From positions 248,001-312,000 of the forward strand of contig NZ_JAAGWZ010000001.1 of the NCBI RefSeq assembly GCF_010686725.1: 64,000 nt of DNA, read 5' to 3'. The DNA is from Galbitalea soli. Its GTDB lineage: Bacteria > Actinomycetota > Actinomycetes > Actinomycetales > Microbacteriaceae. Each line of letters starts with the position of its first letter. Within the stretch, counting starts at the first letter, position 1. The notes under the pieces were generated by a model that worked only from the letters and a program-made list of their open reading frames with translations, did no database searches and was not told where the DNA came from. Made by a program: the position numbers and the translations under genes. Positions 34,915 through 42,609 of this stretch are shown piece by piece.

Positions 34915-35606
34915 TGGCGCGCACTGCAACGCAGGCGCGAGAGTCCGGGGGCTCCGCCCTGCTCAGCATCGGTCAGGTCCTCGCGCGGCTGAACCCCGAG
35001 TTTCCCGATCTGTCTCCCTCCAAGCTGCGGTTCCTCGAGGAGCGTCAGCTGGTCACGCCGGCACGCACCGAGTCCGGCTATCGCAAGTTCTCCTCGGCCG
35101 ACCTCGACCGGCTGCGGTTCGTGCTCACCATGCAGCGCGACCACTACCTGCCGCTCAAGGTCATCCGTGGCTACCTGGACGACATGGATGCGGGTCGCCA
35201 GCCCTCGCTTCCGGGTGGCGCCACGCCCGCCGCCTCCATGCTCTCCACCGAGAAGCGACGCAGCCGCGACGAGCTGATCCGCGAGGCCGGCGCGACGGTG
35301 ATGCTCTTCAACGACGCGATCTCGGCGTCGCTCATCCTTCCTGCCGAGCTGTTCGGCGAGGACGCCCTCCAGGTGCTCCGCTCGCTGGTCGAGCTTCAGA
35401 AGTCGGGCATCGAGCCGCGGCACCTGCGCGGCTTCCGTGCGGCGGCCGAACGCGAGCTCGGCCTGATCGAGAGCGCGCTCATCCCGGTGGCGCGTCGAAA
35501 GGACGCGTCGAGCCGCGCGAAGGCGGCCGAGCTGGCGCGCGAGATCGCCGGTCAGCTCGAGGTGGTGCGCGGGAGCATCATCCGCTCGGCGCTGTCGAAG
35601 CTGTGA
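34914..35606 (+). CDS. ftsR: MerR-family regulator FtsR
   Basis: The 230-residue DNA-binding protein has the MerR winged helix: LSIGQVLARLNPEFPDLS, then KLRFLEERQLVTPARTESGYRKFS near residues 34-57. The C-terminal part is unlike metal-sensing MerR proteins and matches Rv1828/FtsR, a regulator of ftsZ and growth in corynebacteria and mycobacteria. It starts at GTG 34914, overlapping the garA stop by one base, and the garA-ftsR-merR order is conserved. The Rv1829-type nuclease gene found between the two MerR genes in M. tuberculosis is absent here. Confidence 0.87.
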   Translation: MARTATQARESGGSALLSIGQVLARLNPEFPDLSPSKLRFLEERQLVTPARTESGYRKFSSADLDRLRFVLTMQRDHYLPLKVIRGYLDDMDAGRQPSLPGGATPAASMLSTEKRRSRDELIREAGATVMLFNDAISASLILPAELFGEDALQVLRSLVELQKSGIEPRHLRGFRAAAERELGLIESALIPVARRKDASSRAKAAELAREIAGQLEVVRGSIIRSALSKL

Positions 35607-35673
35607 TGGCCCGCGGAGAGCGCCCGACCGTACCCCCCTTTTCGACACGCCGTCGCCATTTCGACGGATGTCG

Positions 35674-35746
35674 TTGATCGCCGTTGCCCACGTCGGTAGC
35701 GTGGGATCACATCAAACCGTCAATGTTAACTTCAAGCTGAACGTTA
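35674..35746 (+). promoter_or_regulatory. merR2 promoter and dyad operator
   Basis: TTGATC (35674-35679), a 17-bp spacer and TAGCGT (35697-35702) form a candidate promoter. Downstream at 35725-35746, TAAC-TTCA and TGAA-C-GTTA make an inverted repeat around AGC, with one extra base in the right arm. A dyad of this size just downstream of the start site fits autorepression by a MerR protein; this is inferred. Confidence 0.55.
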
Positions 35747-35800
35747 GAGCTGAGGCGATCACCGGGCGGAATGCCAGCAACTCAGTGAAGGGCACGTGCC

Positions 35801-36349
35801 ATGAGTGAACTCAGCCGTAGCGAGGATTCCCGCTACGACCTCGGCCTGTTGTTCACCGATGGAATGCCCGAGCTCGACGACACCTCCGGCTACCGCGGCG
35901 CTGTTGCGGCCCGCGCTGCCGGAATCAGCTACCGCCAGCTCGACTACTGGGCCCGCACGCAACTCGTCGAACCGACGGTTCGGGGTGCGGCGGGCAGCGG
36001 ATCACAGCGGCTCTACGGCTTTCGCGACATCCTCGTTCTCAAGCTCGTCAAGCGACTCCTCGACACCGGGATCTCGCTCCAGCAGATCCGCACCGCGGTC
36101 AACCAGCTTCGCGAGGCGGGCGTGAACGACCTCGCCCAGACGACCCTCATGAGCGACGGGGCGAGCGTCTACCTGTGCACCTCCAACGACGAGGTCATCG
36201 ACCTGGTGAGCCGGGGGCAGGGCGTATTCGGCATCGCCGTCGGCAAGGTGCTGCGCGAGGTCGAGTCAAGCCTCGTCGAGCTCGACTCGATCAAGGGTGA
36301 AGACCCCGCCGACGAACTCGCGGCCCGTCGGGCGACGCGCGCCAGCTGA
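35801..36349 (+). CDS. MerR-family regulator (Rv1830/McdR-like)
   Basis: The 182-residue protein has an acidic N-terminal tail (to about residue 33), then a MerR-like helix-turn-helix: AARAAGISYRQLDYWARTQLVEP near residues 36-58 and SGSQRLYGFRDILVLKLVKRLL. The C-terminal ASVYLCTSNDEVIDLVSRGQGVFGIAVGKVL region matches the second MerR gene beside garA in actinobacteria, implicated in cell-division control in mycobacteria. It has its own promoter region with a dyad. The 3' end is followed 4 bp later by the tandem repeat array. Confidence 0.88.
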   Translation: MSELSRSEDSRYDLGLLFTDGMPELDDTSGYRGAVAARAAGISYRQLDYWARTQLVEPTVRGAAGSGSQRLYGFRDILVLKLVKRLLDTGISLQQIRTAVNQLREAGVNDLAQTTLMSDGASVYLCTSNDEVIDLVSRGQGVFGIAVGKVLREVESSLVELDSIKGEDPADELAARRATRAS

Positions 36350-36353
36350 GGCG

Positions 36354-36455
36354 AGTCGACGACTCGGGCCGGTCGCCGACTCAGGTCAGTCGACGACTCG
36401 GGCCGGTCGCCGACTTAGGTCAGTCGCCGACTCAGGCCAGTCGCCGGCTGACGTC
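36354..36455. repeat. Six-copy 17-bp tandem repeat with internal palindromes
   Basis: Six contiguous 17-bp units begin at 36354, 36371, 36388, 36405, 36422 and 36439. Units 1 and 3 are identical (AGTCGACGACTCGGGCC), and units 2 and 4 differ at one base (GGTCGCCGACT(C/T)AGGTC), giving a 34-bp higher-order period. Each core reads (A/G)GTCG-N-CGACT, a perfect or near-perfect palindrome; unit 6 is degenerate. It lies between the convergent merR and parA genes and codes for nothing credible. It may be a protein-binding array, transcription-ending structure or simple tandem duplication. Confidence 0.85.
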
Positions 36456-36470
36456 GGCGTTGACGCCGAC
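36453..36470. terminator. Bidirectional hairpin between merR and parA
   Basis: GTCGGCG-TTGA-CGCCGAC is a perfect 7-bp stem with a four-base loop. It lies just after the tandem repeats and 8 bp before the parA stop on the other strand. It has no long T-tract, but its position between convergent genes fits a shared terminator. Confidence 0.5.
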
Positions 36471-36477
36471 TCGTCGC

Positions 36478-37275
36478 TCAGGCGAATTCGCCGAGCTTCG
36501 CCGTGCGCATGACCCGCTCCAGCAGCTGGTCGAAGTTTCGCGCCATCTCCTGAGCGCTCTCACCCGGCCAGACGTGGAGCGGCTTCGCCGCGCCCTGCGC
36601 CTGCTGCAGGGAGGTGCGCTCCGGCAGCTGCGGGCTCAGCACGAGCGGGCCGAACATGTCGCGCAGTTCTTTGATGCGGAACTGGTGCTCGAGCGACTGC
36701 ACACGAGCGCGGTTCACGATGATGCCGAGCGGCTGCAGGCGCGGCGATAGACCCCGACGGATCTCCTCGATGGCGCGCAGCGCGCGATCCGCGGCGGCGA
36801 CGGAGAACAGACCGGGTTCGGTGACGACGGTCACTCGATCGCTCGCGGCCCAGGCGGTCCGGGTGAGCGCGTTGAGCGAGGGTGCGCAGTCGATCAGCAC
36901 GAGGTCGTAGTCCGCCTCGACATTCGCGAGGGCCTCTTCCAGCTTCCAGATGTCACGGATGCTGGGGTGCGGCCCATCGAAGTTGATCGCCGACGGCGAG
37001 CCGATCATCACGTCGATCTTGCCGGCGCGGCCCTTGGTCCACCCGCTGGGGACGATCGCGGCGCGCACGATCTTCTCCTTCGGCGAGGCGAGCACGTCGG
37101 CGACGTTCAGGTGCCCGGCGACGTTGATGTCCATTCCCGTCGACACGTCCGACTGCGGATCGAGGTCGACGACGAGGGTGCGGAGGCCCTTCGCGAAGGC
37201 GGCTGAAGCCAGCCCGAGCGTCACCGTGGTCTTTCCCACGCCCCCCTTGAGGGAGCTGACGCTGAGTACATGCAT
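36478..37275 (-). CDS. Orphan ParA-family ATPase
   Basis: The 265-residue deviant-Walker ATPase has SLKGGVGKTT at residues 8-17, Walker A' VVDLDPQSD near 36-44, and LVLIDCAPSL near 118-127. No parB lies beside it, so it is an orphan ParA, like PldP of corynebacteria, which acts in division-site placement; that role is inference. The ATG at 37275 is the only start giving the conserved N-terminus. It is divergent from pyruvate carboxylase (124-bp gap) and convergent with merR across a palindrome-rich repeat. Confidence 0.86.
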   Translation of the reverse strand: MHVLSVSSLKGGVGKTTVTLGLASAAFAKGLRTLVVDLDPQSDVSTGMDINVAGHLNVADVLASPKEKIVRAAIVPSGWTKGRAGKIDVMIGSPSAINFDGPHPSIRDIWKLEEALANVEADYDLVLIDCAPSLNALTRTAWAASDRVTVVTEPGLFSVAAADRALRAIEEIRRGLSPRLQPLGIIVNRARVQSLEHQFRIKELRDMFGPLVLSPQLPERTSLQQAQGAAKPLHVWPGESAQEMARNFDQLLERVMRTAKLGEFA

Positions 37276-37398
37276 GAGTAACGACGATACCGTCCGAAGC
37301 GGGAAACAACCTAAATGAGTCCTGAGCGTGGCGGGTCGCCGGTGGCGCCGGAGCCACCCTCGGCCTCCCCATAGAATTGCTCCAACGGAGAGGACCCT

Positions 37399-40300
37399 AT
37401 GTTCACGAAGATCCTTGTCGCCAACCGCGGTGAAATCGCTATTCGCGCTTTCCGCGCGGCCTATGAGCTGGGAGCCGCGACGGTTGCCGTCTTCCCCTAC
37501 GAAGACCGCAACTCTCTGCACCGCCTGAAGGCGGATGAGGCCTACCAGATCGGTGAGAAGGGTCACCCCGTCAGGGCGTACCTCGACGTTGCGGAGATCA
37601 TCCGCGTTGCCAAGCAGTCGGGTGCGGACGCGATCTACCCGGGGTATGGATTCCTCTCCGAGAATCCCGACCTCGCCCAGGCTGCCGCAGACGCCGGCAT
37701 CACCTTCATCGGCCCGCCCACGAAGGTGCTCGAAATGGCCGGCAACAAGGTCACCGCGAAGGAGCACGCGATCAGCGCGGGCGTCCCGGTGCTGAAGTCC
37801 ACGCCGGCCTCCCGCGACATCGAAGAGCTCCTCGCTGGTGCGGCCGAGATCGGCTTCCCGATCTTCGCGAAGGCCGTCGCGGGCGGCGGCGGACGCGGCA
37901 TGCGCCGGGTCAACTCCGCCGCTGAGTTGCGCCCCGCGCTCGAGGAGGCGATGCGCGAGGCCGACAGCGCCTTCGGCGACCCGACGATGTTCCTCGAGCA
38001 GGCTGTCGTGCGCCCTCGTCACATCGAGGTGCAGATCCTCGCCGACGCGACTGGCGAGACCGTGCACCTCTTCGAGCGCGACTGCTCGGTGCAGCGTCGG
38101 CACCAGAAGGTCGTCGAGATCGCGCCCGCCCCGAACCTGGATGAGGGCATTCGGCAGGCCATGTATCGCGACGCGATCGCTTTCGCGCGCTCGATCGGGT
38201 ACGTGAATGCCGGCACGGTGGAGTTCCTCCTCGACACGGCGGGGGAGCGCAAGGGCCAGCACGTCTTCATCGAGATGAACCCCCGAATCCAGGTGGAGCA
38301 CACGGTGACCGAGGAGGTCACCGATGTCGACCTGGTCCAGTCGCAGATGCGGATCGCCTACGGCCAGTCGCTCAAGGAGCTCGGTCTTCAGCAGGAGAAC
38401 CTGCGTCTGCGCGGCGCGGCCCTGCAGTGCCGCATCACGACCGAGGACCCGGCCGCCGGCTTCCGCCCCGACACCGGCAAGATCACGAGCTACCGTTCGC
38501 CGGGTGGCGCGGGTGTGCGCCTCGATGGCGGCACCATCAACGCGGGCGCCCAGATCTCGCCCCACTTCGACTCGATGCTCGTCAAGATGACGTGCCGTGG
38601 TCGCGACTTCGCGGCAGCGGTCACCCGCGCCAAGCGCGGCCTCGCCGAGTTCCGGATGCGCGGCGTGACCACGAACATCCCCTTCCTGCAGGCGGTGCTG
38701 GAGGACCCCGATTTCGAGCAGGGCGACCTCAGCACCTCCTTCATCGACGAGCGCCCGTGGCTCGTCCGCGGACACCAGTCGAAGGACCGCGGCACGAAGG
38801 TTCTGAACTGGCTCGCCGATGTGACCGTGAATCAGCCGAACGGCGACGGGGCGGGCGTCATCAATCCCGCGCTCAAGCTTCCCGCGCTGGATCTGTCGCA
38901 GCCGGCGCCGGCGGGCTCGCGCCAGAAGCTCCTCGAGCTGGGGCCGGTGGGATTCGCCACCGCCTTGCGGGCGCAGACGGCGTTGGCCGTCACGGAGACG
39001 ACGATGCGGGATGCGCACCAGTCGTTACTCGCGACCCGGGTGCGCACGCGCGATCTCGTGGCTGTCGCCCCGTACGTGGCGCGCATGACGCCGGAGCTGT
39101 TGTCGGTCGAGGCGTGGGGCGGGGCGACCTACGATGTCGCGCTCCGGTTCCTCGGCGAGGACCCGTGGGAGCGCCTGGCGACCCTGCGGGACGCTCTGCC
39201 GAACATCAACATCCAGATGCTGCTGCGCGGTCGTAACACGGTCGGGTACACCCCCTACCCGACGGAGGTGACGGACGCGTTCGTACGGGAGGCGGCCGCG
39301 ACCGGCGTCGACATCTTCCGGATCTTCGACGCGCTGAACGATGTCTCGCAGATGCGACCGGCGATCGATTCGGTGCTGGCCACCGGGTCGACGGTCGCGG
39401 AGGTCGCGGTCTGTTACACCGCGGATCTCCTCGACCCGAATGAGCAGCTCTACACCCTCGACTACTACCTGCGTCTGGCCGAGCAGATCGTCGACGCGGG
39501 CGCGCACATCCTCGCGATCAAGGACATGGCGGGGTTGCTGCGGGCCGAGGCGGCGGAGAAGCTCGTGACGGCCCTACGCGCCCGGTTCGATCTGCCGGTT
39601 CACGTGCACACCCACGACACGGCGGGCGGGCAGTTGGCGACCCTGCTCGCGGCGAGCCGCGCCGGCGCGGACGCGGTCGACGTGGCGAGCGCGCCGATGG
39701 CGGGCACGACCAGCCAGCCCTCCGCCTCCGCGCTCGTCGCGGCGCTCGCCCACACCGAGCGCGACACCGGGCTCTCCTTGCAGGCCGTCTCCGACCTTGA
39801 GCCCTACTGGGAGGCGGTCCGTCACGTGTACAAGCCGTTCGAGTCGGGTCTGCCCGGCCCGACCGGCCGGGTGTACAAGCACGAGATCCCCGGCGGGCAG
39901 TTGTCGAACCTTCGTCAGCAGGCCATCGCGCTCGGACTGGGCGACCAGTTCGAGAAGGTCGAAGACCTCTACGCGGCCGCGAACCTCATGCTCGGACGCC
40001 CGCCGAAGGTGACCCCGTCGTCGAAGGTCGTGGGAGATCTCGCCCTCGCGCTCGCTGCAGCCGGCGCCGACCCCGCCGACTTCGAGCAGAACCCGCAGCG
40101 CTACGACATCCCGGACTCCGTCATCGGATTCATGGCGGGCGAACTCGGCGACCTGCCCGGCGGCTGGCCCGAACCCTTCCGCAGCAAGGTCCTCGAGGGA
40201 CGCACCGTCAAGATCGGCGTCGAGGAACTCGGTGAGCAGGACCTCGCCGACCTTGATGCAGACAGCGCGACGCGTCGCCGAGCGCTCAACCGGCTCCTGT

Positions 40301-40797
40301 TCCCCGCGCCCACCAAGATCTTCGAGCAGAACCGCGATACCTACGGCGATCTCTCGGTCGTCGACACGGTCGACTACCTCTACGGGCTCCAGCAGGGTGG
40401 CGAGCACGTCATCGAGATGAGCAAGGGCGTCTCGCTGTACGTGGGTCTCGAGGCGATCGGCGAGGCCGATGACAAGGGCATGCGAACCGTCATGACCGTG
40501 CTGAACGGCCAGTTGCGCCCGGTGTTCGTGCGCGATCGTGGCATCACCGTGCAGTCCAAGTCGGCCGAGAAGGCCGATCCCGCAAGGCCGGGGCAGGTCG
40601 CCGCGCCGTTCTCGGGTGTGGTCACCGTGCAGGTGGAGGAGGGTCAGTCGGTGGAGGCCGGCCAGGCGGTCGCGTCCATTGAGGCCATGAAGATGGAGGC
40701 CGCGATCACCTCGCCCGTCGCGGGAGTGGTCCGCCGCATCGCGATCCCCACCACCCAGCAGGTGGACGCCGGTGACCTCCTCGTGGAGGTCGGCTGA
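37399..40797 (+). CDS. pyc: Pyruvate carboxylase
   Basis: The single-chain 1132-residue biotin enzyme converts pyruvate, bicarbonate and ATP to oxaloacetate (anaplerosis). Domains in order: biotin carboxylase (1-450) with the ATP-grasp loop AVAGGGGRGMR, carboxyltransferase (about 530-800) with TTMRDAHQSLLATRVR and the HVHTHDTAGG metal-binding histidines, an allosteric linker, and a biotin carrier domain (about 1065-1132) with EAMKME, biotinylated Lys about 1098. Length matches the family. The gene is divergent from parA; a perfect hairpin follows the stop. The codon pattern is highly biased, as expected for a well-expressed gene. Confidence 0.97.
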   Translation: MFTKILVANRGEIAIRAFRAAYELGAATVAVFPYEDRNSLHRLKADEAYQIGEKGHPVRAYLDVAEIIRVAKQSGADAIYPGYGFLSENPDLAQAAADAGITFIGPPTKVLEMAGNKVTAKEHAISAGVPVLKSTPASRDIEELLAGAAEIGFPIFAKAVAGGGGRGMRRVNSAAELRPALEEAMREADSAFGDPTMFLEQAVVRPRHIEVQILADATGETVHLFERDCSVQRRHQKVVEIAPAPNLDEGIRQAMYRDAIAFARSIGYVNAGTVEFLLDTAGERKGQHVFIEMNPRIQVEHTVTEEVTDVDLVQSQMRIAYGQSLKELGLQQENLRLRGAALQCRITTEDPAAGFRPDTGKITSYRSPGGAGVRLDGGTINAGAQISPHFDSMLVKMTCRGRDFAAAVTRAKRGLAEFRMRGVTTNIPFLQAVLEDPDFEQGDLSTSFIDERPWLVRGHQSKDRGTKVLNWLADVTVNQPNGDGAGVINPALKLPALDLSQPAPAGSRQKLLELGPVGFATALRAQTALAVTETTMRDAHQSLLATRVRTRDLVAVAPYVARMTPELLSVEAWGGATYDVALRFLGEDPWERLATLRDALPNINIQMLLRGRNTVGYTPYPTEVTDAFVREAAATGVDIFRIFDALNDVSQMRPAIDSVLATGSTVAEVAVCYTADLLDPNEQLYTLDYYLRLAEQIVDAGAHILAIKDMAGLLRAEAAEKLVTALRARFDLPVHVHTHDTAGGQLATLLAASRAGADAVDVASAPMAGTTSQPSASALVAALAHTERDTGLSLQAVSDLEPYWEAVRHVYKPFESGLPGPTGRVYKHEIPGGQLSNLRQQAIALGLGDQFEKVEDLYAAANLMLGRPPKVTPSSKVVGDLALALAAAGADPADFEQNPQRYDIPDSVIGFMAGELGDLPGGWPEPFRSKVLEGRTVKIGVEELGEQDLADLDADSATRRRALNRLLFPAPTKIFEQNRDTYGDLSVVDTVDYLYGLQQGGEHVIEMSKGVSLYVGLEAIGEADDKGMRTVMTVLNGQLRPVFVRDRGITVQSKSAEKADPARPGQVAAPFSGVVTVQVEEGQSVEAGQAVASIEAMKMEAAITSPVAGVVRRIAIPTTQQVDAGDLLVEVG

Positions 40798-40805
40798 CCG
40801 CCCCT

Positions 40806-40823
40806 CCGTGCCGCGCGGCACGG
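40806..40823 (+). terminator. Hairpin after pyc
   Basis: CCGTGCC-GCGC-GGCACGG is a perfect 18-bp palindrome starting 8 bp after the pyc stop. No U-run follows, so it may end or weaken transcription rather than act as a classical terminator. Confidence 0.5.
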
Positions 40824-40868
40824 GCGACGGTAAACTGGCAAGCCGACTGACGGAAAGGTTCTGCCCCC

Positions 40869-42110
40869 TTGGTGACTAATCGTGATCATGACGATCTCGC
40901 GGTGTCGTTGCCCGAGAGCCTGACGATCAACGTCGACCTCCCGGCTACGGTGCACGACGTGCCCGACGACGAGGTCGCGGTTTCCATCGACGAGGTCGCC
41001 GTCGATCCCGGATTCGTGGATGCGGCGGTGCCGACCACGACATCCGTCACGCTCGTCACCCCGCAGGCCGAGCCGCTCCCGGAGCCCGAGCCCGCGATCG
41101 AGCTGCACGGCGACGACCACGGGTACTCCCGTCGGGATCGGCTGCGCGGCGAGGTCTCGAGTTCGCCGGAACCCGCCGCGATGCTGACGGCCGACCGACT
41201 TCTCGATGAGCGCAAGACGCGTCGCACGCCCCCCGAGGGTCGCTGGCCGCAGTTCGTCTACGCGATCAGCTTCCATCTCGTGAACCTCGGGGATTCCCGC
41301 TCGGTGCGCGAACGGAAGGCCGTAGAGGCGCGCATCGCCAAGCAGTTCGAGGGCGGAACACGCTTCGTCCCGGTGCTCACCCGCAAGGGCGGGGTCGGCA
41401 AGACCACCATCACCACCCTCTTGGGCATGGCCCTCGCCTCGACGCGCGAGGACCGCATCATCGCGATCGACGCGAATCCCGACCGCGGCACGCTCGCCGA
41501 GCGGGTGACGAAGCAGACCAGGGCCACCGTGCGCGACGTCGTCACCCGAGCCGCGTCGATTTCCGGATTCACCGACTTCACGACGCTCGTCTCCCGCGAC
41601 GAGACCCGCCTCGACATCCTGGCCTCGGACACCGACCCGATGCTGTCGGAGGCCTTCGACGAGAACGACTACAACGTGGTCGCCGATCTCACCGCGCGCT
41701 TCTACTCGATCGTCCTCACCGACTGCGGAACGGGAATCGTCCACTCGGTCATGCGCGCGACGCTTCAGCGCGCCGACTCCGTCGTCATCGTCTCCGGCGG
41801 CAGCGTCGACGAGGCTCGCCTGGCGTCGGAGACGCTCACCTGGCTGGAGGCCAACGGGTACGGCGACCTGGTCCGCAACGCGGTCGTCGCTCTCAATACC
41901 GCGACGCAGGGCACCAACCTCGTGAAGATCGAGGAGATCGAGGCGCACTTCCAGTCTCGCGTTCGCGAGGTCGTCCGCATCCCCTATGACCCCCAGCTCG
42001 CCGCTGGTTCCGTCGTGAGCTATAAGGATCTCCGCCCCTTGACCAAGAACGCCGCCCGCGAACTCGCCGCCCTCGTCGTCGAGGGTCTTCCCGCACGCCG
42101 GACCAACTGA
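40869..42110 (+). CDS. MinD/ParA-like ATPase with acidic N-terminal extension
   Basis: This protein of about 413 residues has a Glu/Asp/Val-rich, probably disordered N-terminal extension of about 100 residues. A P-loop ATPase domain follows with TRKGGVGKTTITT near 173-185, IIAIDANPDRGTLA (Walker A') and IVLTDCGTGI. It resembles actinobacterial MinD/ParA-like and ESX-associated (EspI-like) ATPases, but no secretion genes are nearby. The partner is unknown. The start is TTG at 40869 or the adjacent GTG at 40872; AAAGG lies 10 bp before the TTG. The deformylase gene follows after 3 bp. Confidence 0.82.
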   Translation: MVTNRDHDDLAVSLPESLTINVDLPATVHDVPDDEVAVSIDEVAVDPGFVDAAVPTTTSVTLVTPQAEPLPEPEPAIELHGDDHGYSRRDRLRGEVSSSPEPAAMLTADRLLDERKTRRTPPEGRWPQFVYAISFHLVNLGDSRSVRERKAVEARIAKQFEGGTRFVPVLTRKGGVGKTTITTLLGMALASTREDRIIAIDANPDRGTLAERVTKQTRATVRDVVTRAASISGFTDFTTLVSRDETRLDILASDTDPMLSEAFDENDYNVVADLTARFYSIVLTDCGTGIVHSVMRATLQRADSVVIVSGGSVDEARLASETLTWLEANGYGDLVRNAVVALNTATQGTNLVKIEEIEAHFQSRVREVVRIPYDPQLAAGSVVSYKDLRPLTKNAARELAALVVEGLPARRTN

Positions 42111-42113
42111 GCG

Positions 42114-42608
42114 ATGACGGAACGACAGATTCGCCTCTTCGGCGACCCCGTGCTCCGCTCTGCCTGCGATCCCATCGTGGTGCCCGCCGACGCACGTGTT
42201 CGCGCCCTCGTCGACGACCTGATCGAGACCGTGACGGTTCCCGGTCGCGCGGGCGTCGCCGCCAATCAGATCGGCGTCGGGCTGCGCGCCTTCAGCTACA
42301 ACGTCGATGGGGTCGTCGGCTATGTCCTCAACCCGGTGCTCGAGGAGGTCTCGGGCGAGCCGGAGCTCGTCGACGAGGGATGCCTCTCCGTTCCTGGCTT
42401 CTACTTTCCGAGGCTGCGGTATCCCTTTGCTCGGGTGCGCGGGGTCGACCTCGACGGCAATGAGGTCGTGCTCGAGGGGGAGGGGCTGCTCGCGCAGGCG
42501 TTGCAGCACGAGACCGACCACCTCGCTGGTCACCTCTACATCGAGGGTCTGGAGCCCGAGACCAAACGCGAGGCGATGCGGGCGATCCGGCAGGCCCCCT
42601 GGTACTGA
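42114..42608 (+). CDS. def: Peptide deformylase
   Basis: The 164-residue metalloenzyme removes the formyl group from nascent proteins. Motif 2 EGCLSVPG has the metal-ligand Cys at 90; motif 3 HETDH gives His132, catalytic Glu133 and His136. Motif 1 reads AGVAANQIG where GLAAPQIG is usual, with Asn in place of Pro; the conserved Gln is kept. It follows the MinD-like ATPase by 3 bp, so they are probably cotranscribed. Its stop abuts the end of the convergent acyl-CoA synthetase gene with no spacer. Confidence 0.93.
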   Translation: MTERQIRLFGDPVLRSACDPIVVPADARVRALVDDLIETVTVPGRAGVAANQIGVGLRAFSYNVDGVVGYVLNPVLEEVSGEPELVDEGCLSVPGFYFPRLRYPFARVRGVDLDGNEVVLEGEGLLAQALQHETDHLAGHLYIEGLEPETKREAMRAIRQAPWY

Positions 42609-42609
42609 G

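Noticed and set aside
37276-39018. Extension of the parA frame over the start of pyc
   Set aside because: It is antisense to the biotin-carboxylase domain; the ParA P-loop lies 10 residues after the ATG at 37275.
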